A stretch of 38,191 nt of DNA from Thermoproteota archaeon (GTDB taxonomy: Archaea > Thermoproteota > Thermoprotei_A > EX4484-217-1 > JAPDJV01): NCBI GenBank assembly GCA_029258925.1, contig JAPDJV010000046.1, positions 1 to 38,191 on the forward strand, read 5' to 3'. Below are positions 25,173-32,905 of the stretch, one piece after another. The notes under the pieces were generated by a model. It searched no databases, was not told the DNA's origin, and worked only from the letters and a program-made list of their open reading frames with translations. How positions within the stretch are numbered: position 1 is the first letter of the stretch; each line of letters opens with the position of its first letter. A program made the position numbers and the translations under genes.

Positions 25173-25645
25173 CTATTCTTGAAGTAGTAATTCTATGGCT
25201 TTTTCGACAGCAAACTTCACTCTCTCAGCACACGCGTAGTCGTGGACACTTCTCAAATACTCTCTCATACCTTCCTCCGTCTTCACATCTAAACCTGTGA
25301 GCTCTCTACACGTTACAGCGCCCCACCTGTTCTTGAAGGCTTCTATGAACTTGTCCACTCTGGACCACGTGGCTTTAGGGTTTTCCTCATTACTATTCCT
25401 ACCATACTTTATGCTTAAGGCTATTACAGCCCCTGATACGGCGCCTCAAGTAAGTCCATTTAAGGAGAATCCCGCACCTATACCTGTGGCAATCCTCGGT
25501 ATGAGATCCGACTTAATACCAAGATATTCGGCTAGAGTTAGAAGAACGCTTTCACAACAGTTGTATGACGTCCTTCGGGGAAGTTGGAGGGGCGCTCTCT
25601 GAAGTATCTCGCAGCCTTCTCCCGCATCTCCTCTACAGTCAACAT
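25173..25645 (-). pseudogene. C_GCAxxG_C_C redox protein, decayed (TGA at the GCAxxG cysteine plus frameshift)
   Basis: ATG 25645 opens MLTVEEMREKAARYFRER, then the frame drifts; a second frame carries YNCCESVLLTLAEYLGIKSD and LIPRIATGIGAGFSLNGLT, then TGA (25448-25446), then GAVSGAVIALSIKYGR, and the same frame runs on to VTCRELTGLDVKTEEGMREY and YACAERVKFAVEKAIELLLQ E. These are the C, (G)CAxxG, C and C positions of the family in order. TGA sits exactly where the GCAxxG cysteine belongs. Relatives in some bacteria use selenocysteine in this family, but the separate frameshift at about 25565-25600 argues for decay. The family is membrane-free, redox-active and of unknown function. Confidence 0.8.
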
Positions 25646-25646
25646 C

Positions 25647-25863
25647 TTACTTCTTCTCCGCTTCCAGCTTAGCTTTGAGCTCTGGTAGAGTGAAGGCGGT
25701 CAACAACCCAGTTTTCCAAGGGGATCTCGTGGATTACGACCCAGGTATAGTGCTGAGGCTACTTTGCCTCCTTGACTATTAAGTCGGTGATTTTCCTGCA
25801 TAGATCGGCCTTTTCTTCAGGAGTGAGAACTCCTTTACCTAAATATATTTCAATTAAAGGCAG
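25647..25863 (-). pseudogene. 4-oxalocrotonate-tautomerase-type small protein, decayed
   Basis: Reading from CTG 25863-25861: PLIEIYLGKGVLTPEEKADL then CRKITDLIVKEAK, TAG (25761-25759), PQHYTWVVIHEIPLENWVV, then a shift near 25695-25702 into AFTLPELKAKLEAEKK and TAA 25649-25647. Tautomerases use Pro1 after the removed Met, and the Pro follows the CTG directly, so the original ATG seems to have become CTG. There are three lesions in about 70 codons. The stop is one base away from the ATG of the C_GCAxxG_C_C gene, so the two once formed an operon. Confidence 0.78.
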
Positions 25864-26028
25864 ATCTATCACTTCCACTCATTAAATTTTTGAGGCGCAC
25901 ACTATATAATTATTTCCGTCTGTAAACTTAGTTCATGGTATAATATCTAGTTTCATCTTCTAGCAGCGTTGCGTTCTCAATACTTCTACAATGCCCTTCA
26001 CTTTAGGCTCTAAGACTTCGAGTCTCCC

Positions 26029-27903
26029 TTAACCCCAGATATCCCTAGCTGCGTCGTGTAATTCTAGCTCTACGAGTTTTTCACGCAATGGTATCCCGTC
26101 CGCTGACCATCCTCTCAGCTTGTAGTATTCTGGTAGCATTTTTCTTAAGTCTGGGACAAAGCCCTTAGCCCCTCCATCTGGCAACGGTTCTAAGAGTTTA
26201 CTGGGTAGAGTGTCGAATTTACTGGAGCCTGTACCACATCTCACATTAAACGCTCTCTTAAGATTGAATATTCTCTCACCTATTGTGAGAAGCTCTTCTA
26301 GACTAGTGTTCCAGCCTGTTGTAGCTGAGAGTCCTTCCACGATTAGCGAGGGACTTACACCTGCTAGTAGGAGGAATTTGCATAGTGCAAGGGCGTCGAA
26401 TAGCTCCGTGAAGTCCTGCATAACCTTAACAGCGTGCGCCTTATTCTCAATAGAGAACCTGTCCATGATCTCGGTGAAGCCTAGTTCAGGTATTCTTAGA
26501 CTTCTTTCTAGAACATAGGCAAACGCCGTGTGACATGCTCCCCTAGGCATTGTCGCGTATTGGAGAGCTAGGGAGGAAAATGCGCGTGGATCATGCATTG
26601 GCACCTCTAGGCCTCTAACGTGTACAGCCAAGTCTTCTGCACCAATTTTCTCCGCAGCCCTCTTAACCCCCTCAGCAAGTATGTCTCCAACCCCCTCTCT
26701 CCTCGCAATCATATCTATGAGAGTCAGCATGGTGTCCGGATCACCCCATCTAAGCTTTAAGCCGCCAGTATCTTCCTCGGTTATGTATCCTCTCTCGAAT
26801 GCTTCGATAGCGAAAGCAATCACGTTACCCGTTGATATAGTGTCTAGACCATAATTGTTGCAGAGATAATTCGCTTCAGCTATGGCCTCTAACGAGTCAA
26901 TTAGGCATAGAGATCCTAAGGCTGCTATTGTCTCGTATTCGGGGCCCTTACCATATAGCGGTGCATATGGGCCCTCTCCCACCTCTATGAGCCGGCTACA
27001 TGCAATTGGACATGTAAAGCAGGCTTTAACACCTTTAAGCATGGTTTTCGCCATGGTCTGACCGGAAATCCTTCTAGCTCCCTCAGGCCATGAACCCATA
27101 CTCCAGTACTTAACAGGTAGATCGCCTAATACCTCAACGACTTCAACTAGACCCGCAGTACCATACTTTCTCAAACCCTGTGCCCCGGGACTCTTCGATA
27201 CTATTTCAGAAACCTCTCTTGCAACTCTTAGAAGTCTCTCCGGATCTGCAACCTCTATGCTCCTCTCTCCCCGAACAGCTATGGCTTTAAGCCTCTTACT
27301 TCCCATGACAGCGCCAAGCCCGCATCTAGCAGCAGCTCTCCCACCATCACATATTAGACCTGCAAATCTAACGATATTCTCCCCCGCCGGGCCTATGGAT
27401 AGAACCTTTATCCTCCTATCTCCATGATCCCTCCTTATCATCTCCTCTACTTCCAGAGCACCCTTACCCCACAAATGATCCGCTTTAACAATGTTCACGT
27501 TTAAATCCTCGACATATATGTAAACGGGTTTCTCTGATCTCCCCGTTACAACAATGCCGTCTAGACCTGAAAACTTGAGTTCGGGACCCCAGAAACCACT
27601 TGCCCTAGCTTCACCCCAGCCATCTGTTAAAGGTGATTTACTGCAAACTGCGAATCTACCGCTAGTCGGGAAAATAGTGCCTGTCATGGGCCCCGTCATT
27701 ATGGCTATAATATTGTCCGGATCAAATGGATCAATGTTTGGGGGAACATTATCATATATTATTTTAGAGGCCAGCCCGCTGCCTCCAATAAACAAGCGGA
27801 GATCGCTGGGGGAGACGTCTCTCAGCTTAGCCTCGCTTCTCGACAAGTCAACGAAAGCTATTTTCCCCATATATCCTCCGAAAACATTTGAGAACGTTTT
27901 CAC
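26029..27903 (-). CDS. Aldehyde:ferredoxin oxidoreductase family tungsten enzyme
   Basis: 624 residues, the normal AOR length. The N-terminal domain opens FGGYMGKIAFVDLSRSEAKL. Pterin-binding signatures follow: GPMTGTIFPTSGRFAVCSKS, ARCGLGAVMGSKRLKAIAVR. The [4Fe-4S] ligands are in ACFTCPIACSR (about 292-299) with the fourth Cys in LALCKFLLLAG (about 507). AOR enzymes oxidise aldehydes to acids with ferredoxin, using a tungstopterin, in the cytoplasm. The start is GTG 27903; an ATG inside GYMGK, with GGAGGA just before it, would remove conserved residues. Substrate class within the family (AOR, FOR, GOR, WOR) cannot be fixed by eye. Confidence 0.95.
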   Translation of the reverse strand: MKTFSNVFGGYMGKIAFVDLSRSEAKLRDVSPSDLRLFIGGSGLASKIIYDNVPPNIDPFDPDNIIAIMTGPMTGTIFPTSGRFAVCSKSPLTDGWGEARASGFWGPELKFSGLDGIVVTGRSEKPVYIYVEDLNVNIVKADHLWGKGALEVEEMIRRDHGDRRIKVLSIGPAGENIVRFAGLICDGGRAAARCGLGAVMGSKRLKAIAVRGERSIEVADPERLLRVAREVSEIVSKSPGAQGLRKYGTAGLVEVVEVLGDLPVKYWSMGSWPEGARRISGQTMAKTMLKGVKACFTCPIACSRLIEVGEGPYAPLYGKGPEYETIAALGSLCLIDSLEAIAEANYLCNNYGLDTISTGNVIAFAIEAFERGYITEEDTGGLKLRWGDPDTMLTLIDMIARREGVGDILAEGVKRAAEKIGAEDLAVHVRGLEVPMHDPRAFSSLALQYATMPRGACHTAFAYVLERSLRIPELGFTEIMDRFSIENKAHAVKVMQDFTELFDALALCKFLLLAGVSPSLIVEGLSATTGWNTSLEELLTIGERIFNLKRAFNVRCGTGSSKFDTLPSKLLEPLPDGGAKGFVPDLRKMLPEYYKLRGWSADGIPLREKLVELELHDAARDIWG

Positions 27904-28053
27904 GGGACCTCCCCTCCATGTAGGGTATTGCAGAGTATTAAAGTTGACTGAATTATGTTTAGAAGTTAATGTAAGCTGTCGGTTTAGTACTTAAAGCCAT
28001 GGAACTCATGGAGTAGTGTTTTAATGGAATGGTTTGCTAGGGGGACAGGAGAT

Positions 28054-28995
28054 TCACATCTTGAGCTTGAAGAGCTCGACAGCATTAAGTCCCAGAATTC
28101 TCTCCTTCTCGTTTTCTTTGAGATGGGGGTTGTTGATTATTATATCTATTGAAGGCTTAACGTATTCGATGTAGTCTGAGCCGAAGAGAACTTTATCGAA
28201 GCCAACATTATTCCTTATGGCTTCAACAATCTTCTCCTCTCTCAATATGTAAGCAACAGCAGATATGTCGAACCAAACATTAGCATACTTTCTTCCAAGT
28301 TCGAGGGCCTCCTTAAACCATATCCCGGGGCACGTAGCACTATAGTAGCCGAAGTGGGCTATTATTACTTGGACATCGTAGTCTCGTAGCACTGGTTCCA
28401 GAAGCTTCGGGTTAGCGTCCTCCGAGAGCTCCGGGATCTCCCATGGACCGGGACATGTGCCTGTATGCATCATTATGATCTTCCCCTTCTTCTGGAAGTG
28501 CTCGCATACAATTCTATAGTTCTCGCTTTCAGCTGGATTGAAGAATTGTAGTTGAGGCCAGAACTTCGCTCCCGCAAGACTGAGCTCGTCGATCTCCCTA
28601 AGCTTATCCCTAACATATTCCTCGCTCTTACACAAGTTTATCGATCCCAACCCTAAGAACCTGCCAGGATGCTGCTTAACAATGTTCGCTAACTCCACGT
28701 TAGACACGGTTCTACTCAGTCTTTCACGCATCAACATGAAGAGCTCGAAAACGTGGAAGAAGTCGTCCATACCCATATGCACCAAGAAGTCGCTTCTCCT
28801 CAACTTCTCCACCATGGTATCCTTTACGTCGGGTCTATTCAAATCATTCGGATCAGTGTCTCGAGCAAGTAAGATGGAGAGCTTCACGTTATCCTCGTCC
28901 ATGACGTTGAGTATTTCATCTACTATGAGAACTCCTCTTCTCTTGGGATGTACGTGGACATCTACTATGAGGTAGCCTTTCTCGTTCTCATACAT
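28054..28995 (-). CDS. Amidohydrolase-family TIM-barrel protein (amidohydrolase_2 type)
   Basis: 313 residues from ATG 28995. Metal-site residues are recognisable: the HxH motif in LIVDVHVHPKRRG, the strand His in KKGKIIMMHTGTCPGPW, the His in VQVIIAHFGYYSA, and the Asp in KVLFGSDYIEYVKPS. This is the PF04909-type group, which includes decarboxylases and hydrolases acting on aromatic or dicarboxylic acids. It lies 150 nt upstream of the AOR gene on the same strand, so the two may work on the same substrate, but each could have its own promoter. Confidence 0.88.
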   Translation of the reverse strand: MYENEKGYLIVDVHVHPKRRGVLIVDEILNVMDEDNVKLSILLARDTDPNDLNRPDVKDTMVEKLRRSDFLVHMGMDDFFHVFELFMLMRERLSRTVSNVELANIVKQHPGRFLGLGSINLCKSEEYVRDKLREIDELSLAGAKFWPQLQFFNPAESENYRIVCEHFQKKGKIIMMHTGTCPGPWEIPELSEDANPKLLEPVLRDYDVQVIIAHFGYYSATCPGIWFKEALELGRKYANVWFDISAVAYILREEKIVEAIRNNVGFDKVLFGSDYIEYVKPSIDIIINNPHLKENEKERILGLNAVELFKLKM

Positions 28996-29286
28996 TGAAA
29001 CACCTGAAACATTATTGTAAAATGGATACTCACATTTATACTATATGGCGATCGCTAATGTTCCACTCGTTTACGTGTGTTTAAACAATGCCTCCAATAA
29101 TGCTTCAAACAATAATTGATAAGGCTTGACCGTGGATCACTACGGCTTTCCTAAATTGGAGGATCCAAATAATACTACTAGTTCTTGGAGAGGCTCGTGG
29201 TGTAGGAGGCTGGCGTGCTACAACTGGTATTAGAGGAGTGTAATCCATCCCCTAATAACATTACTTAAATACCGCTTCACGGCTAT
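28996..29286. other. Intergenic region between divergent genes, 291 nt
   Basis: Holds the promoters for the amidohydrolase (minus) and the next plus-strand gene. The stretch at about 29108-29240 reads partly like protein (DHYGFPKLEDPNNTTSSWRG) but is too short to support a gene. Confidence 0.35.
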
Positions 29287-29790
29287 TTGATTTCGGGTTT
29301 GGTGTTGCCGTTTACACCCTTCCATCTCGGCCCCGGGCTAGCCTTCGGCTTAGCGTTGAGAAGACGTCTCCATGCACCGACGTTTATTATAGCAAACCTG
29401 ATTGTAGATGTGGAACCATTCATAATATTATTGCTTAAACTCAGACTACCCCTACACTGGGTTCTACATTCACTGCTTGGCGCACTTAGCTTGGGGATTC
29501 TGCTCGCGTTTACAATGTATTCTTTAAGGAAGTATTTTACCGATTTTTTCAGGGTTTTGAGGTTAGAGTACAGCGATTTGAGTTTGAAAAACTATGTTCT
29601 CGCGGGAACCACTGGAACATTATTCCACGTTATCCTAGACTACCCACTATACAGCGATATCAAGCCATTCTATCCCCTAACATATAATCCACTGTACAAT
29701 CCAAATCTAACAATTCAAATATACATGTTCTGTTCCATAATGTTCATCCTCGGTTTAATAGAGTACATGATTTTATTGTTGAAACGTTAA
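29287..29790 (+). CDS. Membrane-bound metal-dependent hydrolase-like protein (YdjM/DUF457-type)
   Basis: The frame opens at TTG 29287 (167 residues); TTG 29305, giving LPFTPFHLGPGLAFGLAL after a GGTG, is a better start because the family begins with (M)PFTPFHLG. Conserved His and Asp residues are present: FTPFHLGPG, NLIVDVEPF, LHWVLHSLLGA and FHVILDYPLYSDIKPFYPLT. About five membrane helices. The group is annotated as membrane metal-dependent hydrolase with unknown substrate. It is a lone gene. Confidence 0.75.
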   Translation: MISGLVLPFTPFHLGPGLAFGLALRRRLHAPTFIIANLIVDVEPFIILLLKLRLPLHWVLHSLLGALSLGILLAFTMYSLRKYFTDFFRVLRLEYSDLSLKNYVLAGTTGTLFHVILDYPLYSDIKPFYPLTYNPLYNPNLTIQIYMFCSIMFILGLIEYMILLLKR

Positions 29791-30004
29791 ATCCTGTCAT
29801 TTAAAATTGCTTCCATATTGGTCAAGCCATTGACTTAATGTTTTGAAGTAATCAGTTTAAAGGAGTTATGAGGAGAGAATTAAAACAACGGTCTCTCCAA
29901 TTACTAAAGGCGTCTACTGGAATCATATTATATCTAAAGATCTATACTTATAAGGTCTAAAACGCTTAATTTAAGCACTCAAACCTATTGTTGAGGTGGT
30001 GAAC

Positions 30005-30253
30005 TTGGATATTGAAAGAAATTTCCCAGTTAGCGATTTCATGAAGGATAGGATTGTTGGTGGGATAACCATTTACAAGTCCACTAGGTCCTGGATGGCA
30101 CTATTGTTGACTAGGGATGGCAGGATACGCTTGTACAAGTGGGTTAAGAGGGGTGATACTTGGAAAGTTGATTTAGCGAGATTCGACATCACAGAAGTCT
30201 TGAATAAAATTGTTGAAGCAGCAAATACGTTAAGGGAATTGGAGTTGAAGTAG
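30005..30253 (+). CDS. Small conserved-looking archaeal protein, unknown function
   Basis: 82 residues from TTG 30005 (MDIERNFPVSDFMKDRIVGG), chosen because GAGGTGGTGA lies immediately upstream; GTG 29996 would place that ribosome site inside the gene. It has an N-terminal beta region (ITIYKSTRSWMALLLTRDGR) and a C-terminal helix (FDITEVLNKIVEAANTLREL). No motif recognised. A TATA-like acttataagg occurs at about 29946-29955. The DHH gene follows 50 nt downstream with its own TATA box. Confidence 0.65.
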   Translation: MDIERNFPVSDFMKDRIVGGITIYKSTRSWMALLLTRDGRIRLYKWVKRGDTWKVDLARFDITEVLNKIVEAANTLRELELK

Positions 30254-30266
30254 GCTCAGCAATACG

Positions 30267-30278
30267 ATATATTTATGC
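30267..30278 (+). promoter_or_regulatory. TATA-box-like element of the DHH gene
   Basis: gatatatttatg, 27-38 nt upstream of ATG 30306. This distance predicts a nearly leaderless transcript. Confidence 0.55.
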
Positions 30279-30305
30279 TTAGACTGAAGAGATATTAGAA
30301 GCCAC

Positions 30306-31364
30306 ATGGCCGGAAGTTCAAGTTGGGTTGAAATGCCGGGTTCGAAAAGAAGTCTCATAGAGTTGCTCGAGGAAACTGGTAGAGTTGCAGTGCTCTATCA
30401 TTGGGATAGTGATGGTATTTCCTCGGCTACAATAATAGTCGATTTCTTGAAGTCTAATGGATTAGAATACTCTCTTCACGTACCTAGAATAGGCTATTAT
30501 AGTTACGATGGTTTGCCCATAGATGAAATCAAGCATTCTAAAGCCGACGCTCTCATAATACTGGACTACGCGTTAAAACAGCATGTGCTGGATAAGCTTG
30601 AAGATAATCTGGGAATCCCCATAATAGTTGTGGATCACCATCATAACAGACTTAGAGAGCGCAGCACTTACTTCAATCCAGTGGCAATAGATCCTACTAG
30701 AAGATATCCGTCAACCACGTGGGTTCTTAAGGAGCTTCTAGAGCTACCCCTAAACCTACCAATTATAATAGGGGCTGCAGGAGACTGTATGGAGAAAATT
30801 GTGAGGCTCCCGCAGTGGGAGGACATAAAGAATTACTTGGCCGAGAAAAATTTGGACTGGAATACTATTATTAAAGCCTCAGAACTGCTCGACTCGAACT
30901 ACAAGATTGGAAGCCGTAGAGCTGTTGTGAGAGCTGTTGAAAAACTATTATCATACGACGACAGCCTTGAAATGGTTTTAGGAGACGAAGAGTGGAACAA
31001 GTATAGATTGATTGTTGAAGAAGAGTTGGATAGGCTCTTATCGAGTGAGCCAGCAAAGATAGTTGGCAACGTTCTTGTCTACAATTTTAAATCAAAATAT
31101 CATCTAGCTTCAATGGTAACTAGGAGGCTTTCACTCCTCCACGAAGATAAAGTCGTTGTAGTTGTCTTCGAGAACGAGGTGGAGGAATTGTGTCAAATCT
31201 ACGTTAGGTCCTGGATCCACAATTTAATAAGTCTAATAGATATGCTTGTTGAGGAAGGCTATAATGCTGGGGGTAAGAGGAGCGTTGCAGCACTAATCGT
31301 TGAATGCGATAAAATTGAAGATGCGTTAAGCAGTGTTGTAAGGCTTCTATCGGAAATAACTTGA
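30306..31364 (+). CDS. DHH-superfamily phosphoesterase (RecJ-like)
   Basis: 352 residues. DHH motifs in order: motif I AVLYHWDSDGISSA (D34, D36), motif II ALIILDYAL (D87), motif III IIVVDHHHN (D110-H111-H112), motif IV IIIGAAGDCMEK (D160). The C-terminal half (about 200-352) would form the DHHA1-type domain, with YNAGGKRSVAALIVEC near the end as the G-G-rich substrate loop. Archaeal DHH proteins include GAN/RecJ-like nucleases in the replisome and nanoRNases; this one is shorter than bacterial RecJ. The metal site is complete, so a Mn-dependent phosphoesterase acting on nucleic acid or nucleotide is expected. Confidence 0.9.
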   Translation: MAGSSSWVEMPGSKRSLIELLEETGRVAVLYHWDSDGISSATIIVDFLKSNGLEYSLHVPRIGYYSYDGLPIDEIKHSKADALIILDYALKQHVLDKLEDNLGIPIIVVDHHHNRLRERSTYFNPVAIDPTRRYPSTTWVLKELLELPLNLPIIIGAAGDCMEKIVRLPQWEDIKNYLAEKNLDWNTIIKASELLDSNYKIGSRRAVVRAVEKLLSYDDSLEMVLGDEEWNKYRLIVEEELDRLLSSEPAKIVGNVLVYNFKSKYHLASMVTRRLSLLHEDKVVVVVFENEVEELCQIYVRSWIHNLISLIDMLVEEGYNAGGKRSVAALIVECDKIEDALSSVVRLLSEIT

Positions 31365-31491
31365 AGTTTTAATAATGTAAACTAGGATCCCTTTACCCTA
31401 GCTACGTGGTTTTGGAAGAGGAGCACAGAGTTCTTAAACGAGGAGCTTGAACACTGTTTAAAGAGTGTTTTAAGCTGGAGGCTAGAACAAT

Positions 31492-31770
31492 CTATGAACT
31501 CCTCTTAATGACAATTGTCATGGAGGGCTTGCTTGATACTGTTACAGTTATCTGACTTATACTCCACTTCCCCCCTAACTCTTCCTCAAGTCGTCCCCGC
31601 ATACTCTCAGCTATACTCGTGAGGCCTGAAACACTTATGTTCAACAACTTGTTTCCGCCTCTTTCAATCCAGTGCCAAATCTTCTCCCCGATTCCCCGCT
31701 CCATTTCAGCTGAGACTTCCTCGTCTAAAGTTATTCTGAACTCCTCCTCAACACCTTCCTCCCGCAACAT
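31492..31770 (-). CDS. Small acidic archaeal protein, unknown function
   Basis: 92 residues from ATG 31770: an acidic N-terminus (LREEGVEEEFRITLDEEVSA), a helix, and a beta-rich end (WSISQITVTVSSKPSMTIVI). No motif recognised. The gene is followed by a convergent DHH gene. The composition is protein-like and no competing frame exists on the other strand. Confidence 0.6.
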   Translation of the reverse strand: MLREEGVEEEFRITLDEEVSAEMERGIGEKIWHWIERGGNKLLNISVSGLTSIAESMRGRLEEELGGKWSISQITVTVSSKPSMTIVIKRSS

Positions 31771-31954
31771 TTCTCCCTAATATCTCCATATTTCCGACAC
31801 TTATATTCCTTCCTTGACAATTTATTAAATGCCTGCTGAGAATAGCTTCTAAGCACGCATCCACATTCCCTCTAGAAGACAGCTTTTCTCAGTTAACTGA
31901 CAGTTTTTCGCCGTCACACAAATTATAACCAGAAGACTACCAGCTCTATGTAAA

Positions 31955-32656
31955 CTAGCGTTCTTGAGTCCAGCTATTGTTTTTGTACACGTATTTTACT
32001 GTAGGGTGTTCGAATAGTAGGTCTTCTAGTAGATAGTGTTTACCCAACATTTTTTCTTCTGCTAAAGCAAGGTACTCCCAGAGTTCCTCTAGGATCTCCA
32101 CGCTCTTCTCCACATCAGTCTCCTTAAGATTATAGTAGCCGTTTTCCTCTACGAAGTAGACTAGTTTTAGCTCTCCTAGTAGGGAGAAGACTTTTGCTTG
32201 GACTTCAACGTGTCCAAGCTTCTCTTCCTCTATGCTGAAGCTTTTAACTTCATAGTATACCTCATCGCATTTGAAGTCGGGCTGAGCGAAAACCCCTCTC
32301 ATAACGCCTTCTTTCTCCAAGAGTATTACGTGGGTTTTAGGTCTAAGCATTTCAGCATACCTGCTTTTAGCCCAGCAACAAATCATTCTCCAGAGTCTCC
32401 CAGCATATACTCTAAATTCTCTCCAATCCATTTCAACCTCCATGGACTTCAACTCCAAGCTGAAAACTGCCATAGCACACTTCATCGCTTCTCTTAAAAG
32501 AGGGCGGGATGTTTTCTGAGAGTAATAGTTGTATTGTGAAATTGCTGTGTCGATCGCTTTACCGAACGCCATGTCTACAAAGTTCTTAGGTGAAGGAGCC
32601 TCGTATTCTACGAACATGTACGTGGGTATAATGAATATCTTGCTCAAAGCATACAC
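31955..32656 (-). CDS. PD-(D/E)XK nuclease-like protein (Cas4/RecB-nuclease-like core, solo)
   Basis: 233 residues. The core FAQPDFKCDEVYYEVKSFSI gives D127, E136 and K138 of a PD-(D/E)XK site, followed by the Q-x-x-x-F/Y helix HVEVQAKVFSLLGELKLVYF (Q153). An upstream FGKAIDTAISQYN takes the place of the G-x-x-x-H helix of RecB-type nucleases, but with Asp for His. The four cysteines that hold the Cas4 Fe-S cluster are not arranged as in Cas4 (only KCAM, ICCW and KCDE). There are no cas genes nearby. It lies directly downstream of the IS607-type element on the same strand. Fold call moderate; function unknown. Confidence 0.6.
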   Translation of the reverse strand: MYALSKIFIIPTYMFVEYEAPSPKNFVDMAFGKAIDTAISQYNYYSQKTSRPLLREAMKCAMAVFSLELKSMEVEMDWREFRVYAGRLWRMICCWAKSRYAEMLRPKTHVILLEKEGVMRGVFAQPDFKCDEVYYEVKSFSIEEEKLGHVEVQAKVFSLLGELKLVYFVEENGYYNLKETDVEKSVEILEELWEYLALAEEKMLGKHYLLEDLLFEHPTVKYVYKNNSWTQER

Positions 32657-32699
32657 TCAACTCTCCCTTATACTCCACTACTCTAATAATGCTTCCGTT

Positions 32700-32905
32700 T
32701 GTCCCTAGAGGATCATCCCTTGTATTTTAGGGTTGATTAGGGTCGCCTCTGGGGACTTCCACCTCGCCCATAACCCTACCAAAAGGGTTATGGGATCATG
32801 GGTAGCGGTCGAGGCTAACGGGACGAGCCTCCCATCTACGGGGCTAGACCCCACGGGGCTTGGAGCAGTGCTCCCATCACCCCGTAGGGCTTTAAAGAGG
32901 AGGTT
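32700..32905 (-). ncRNA. Candidate TnpB-associated guide RNA (omega/reRNA) region
   Basis: TnpB nucleases use an RNA made from the element's right end, which overlaps the 3' part of tnpB. Here the last 65 or so codons after the RuvC motif are not conserved-looking, and the DNA contains a perfect 11-bp hairpin (cccataaccct 32767-32777, agggttatggg 32784-32794, 6-nt loop). Near the end the minus strand reads ggtggaagtccccagaggcg, of the kind seen at right ends of archaeal TnpB elements. The guide would start at 32699 and run leftwards. Confidence 0.45.

Noticed and set aside
25446-25448. Selenocysteine at the TGA of the C_GCAxxG_C_C gene as a firm call
   Set aside because: The gene has an independent frameshift and crenarchaea are not known to use selenocysteine; kept only as a finding to check.
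28054-28995. Shadow plus-strand frame at 28682-28975
   Set aside because: It lies entirely inside the amidohydrolase gene and has no supporting motif.
31955-32656. Cas4 annotation for the nuclease-like protein
   Set aside because: The Cas4 Fe-S cysteines are not arranged properly and no CRISPR array or cas gene is in the window.
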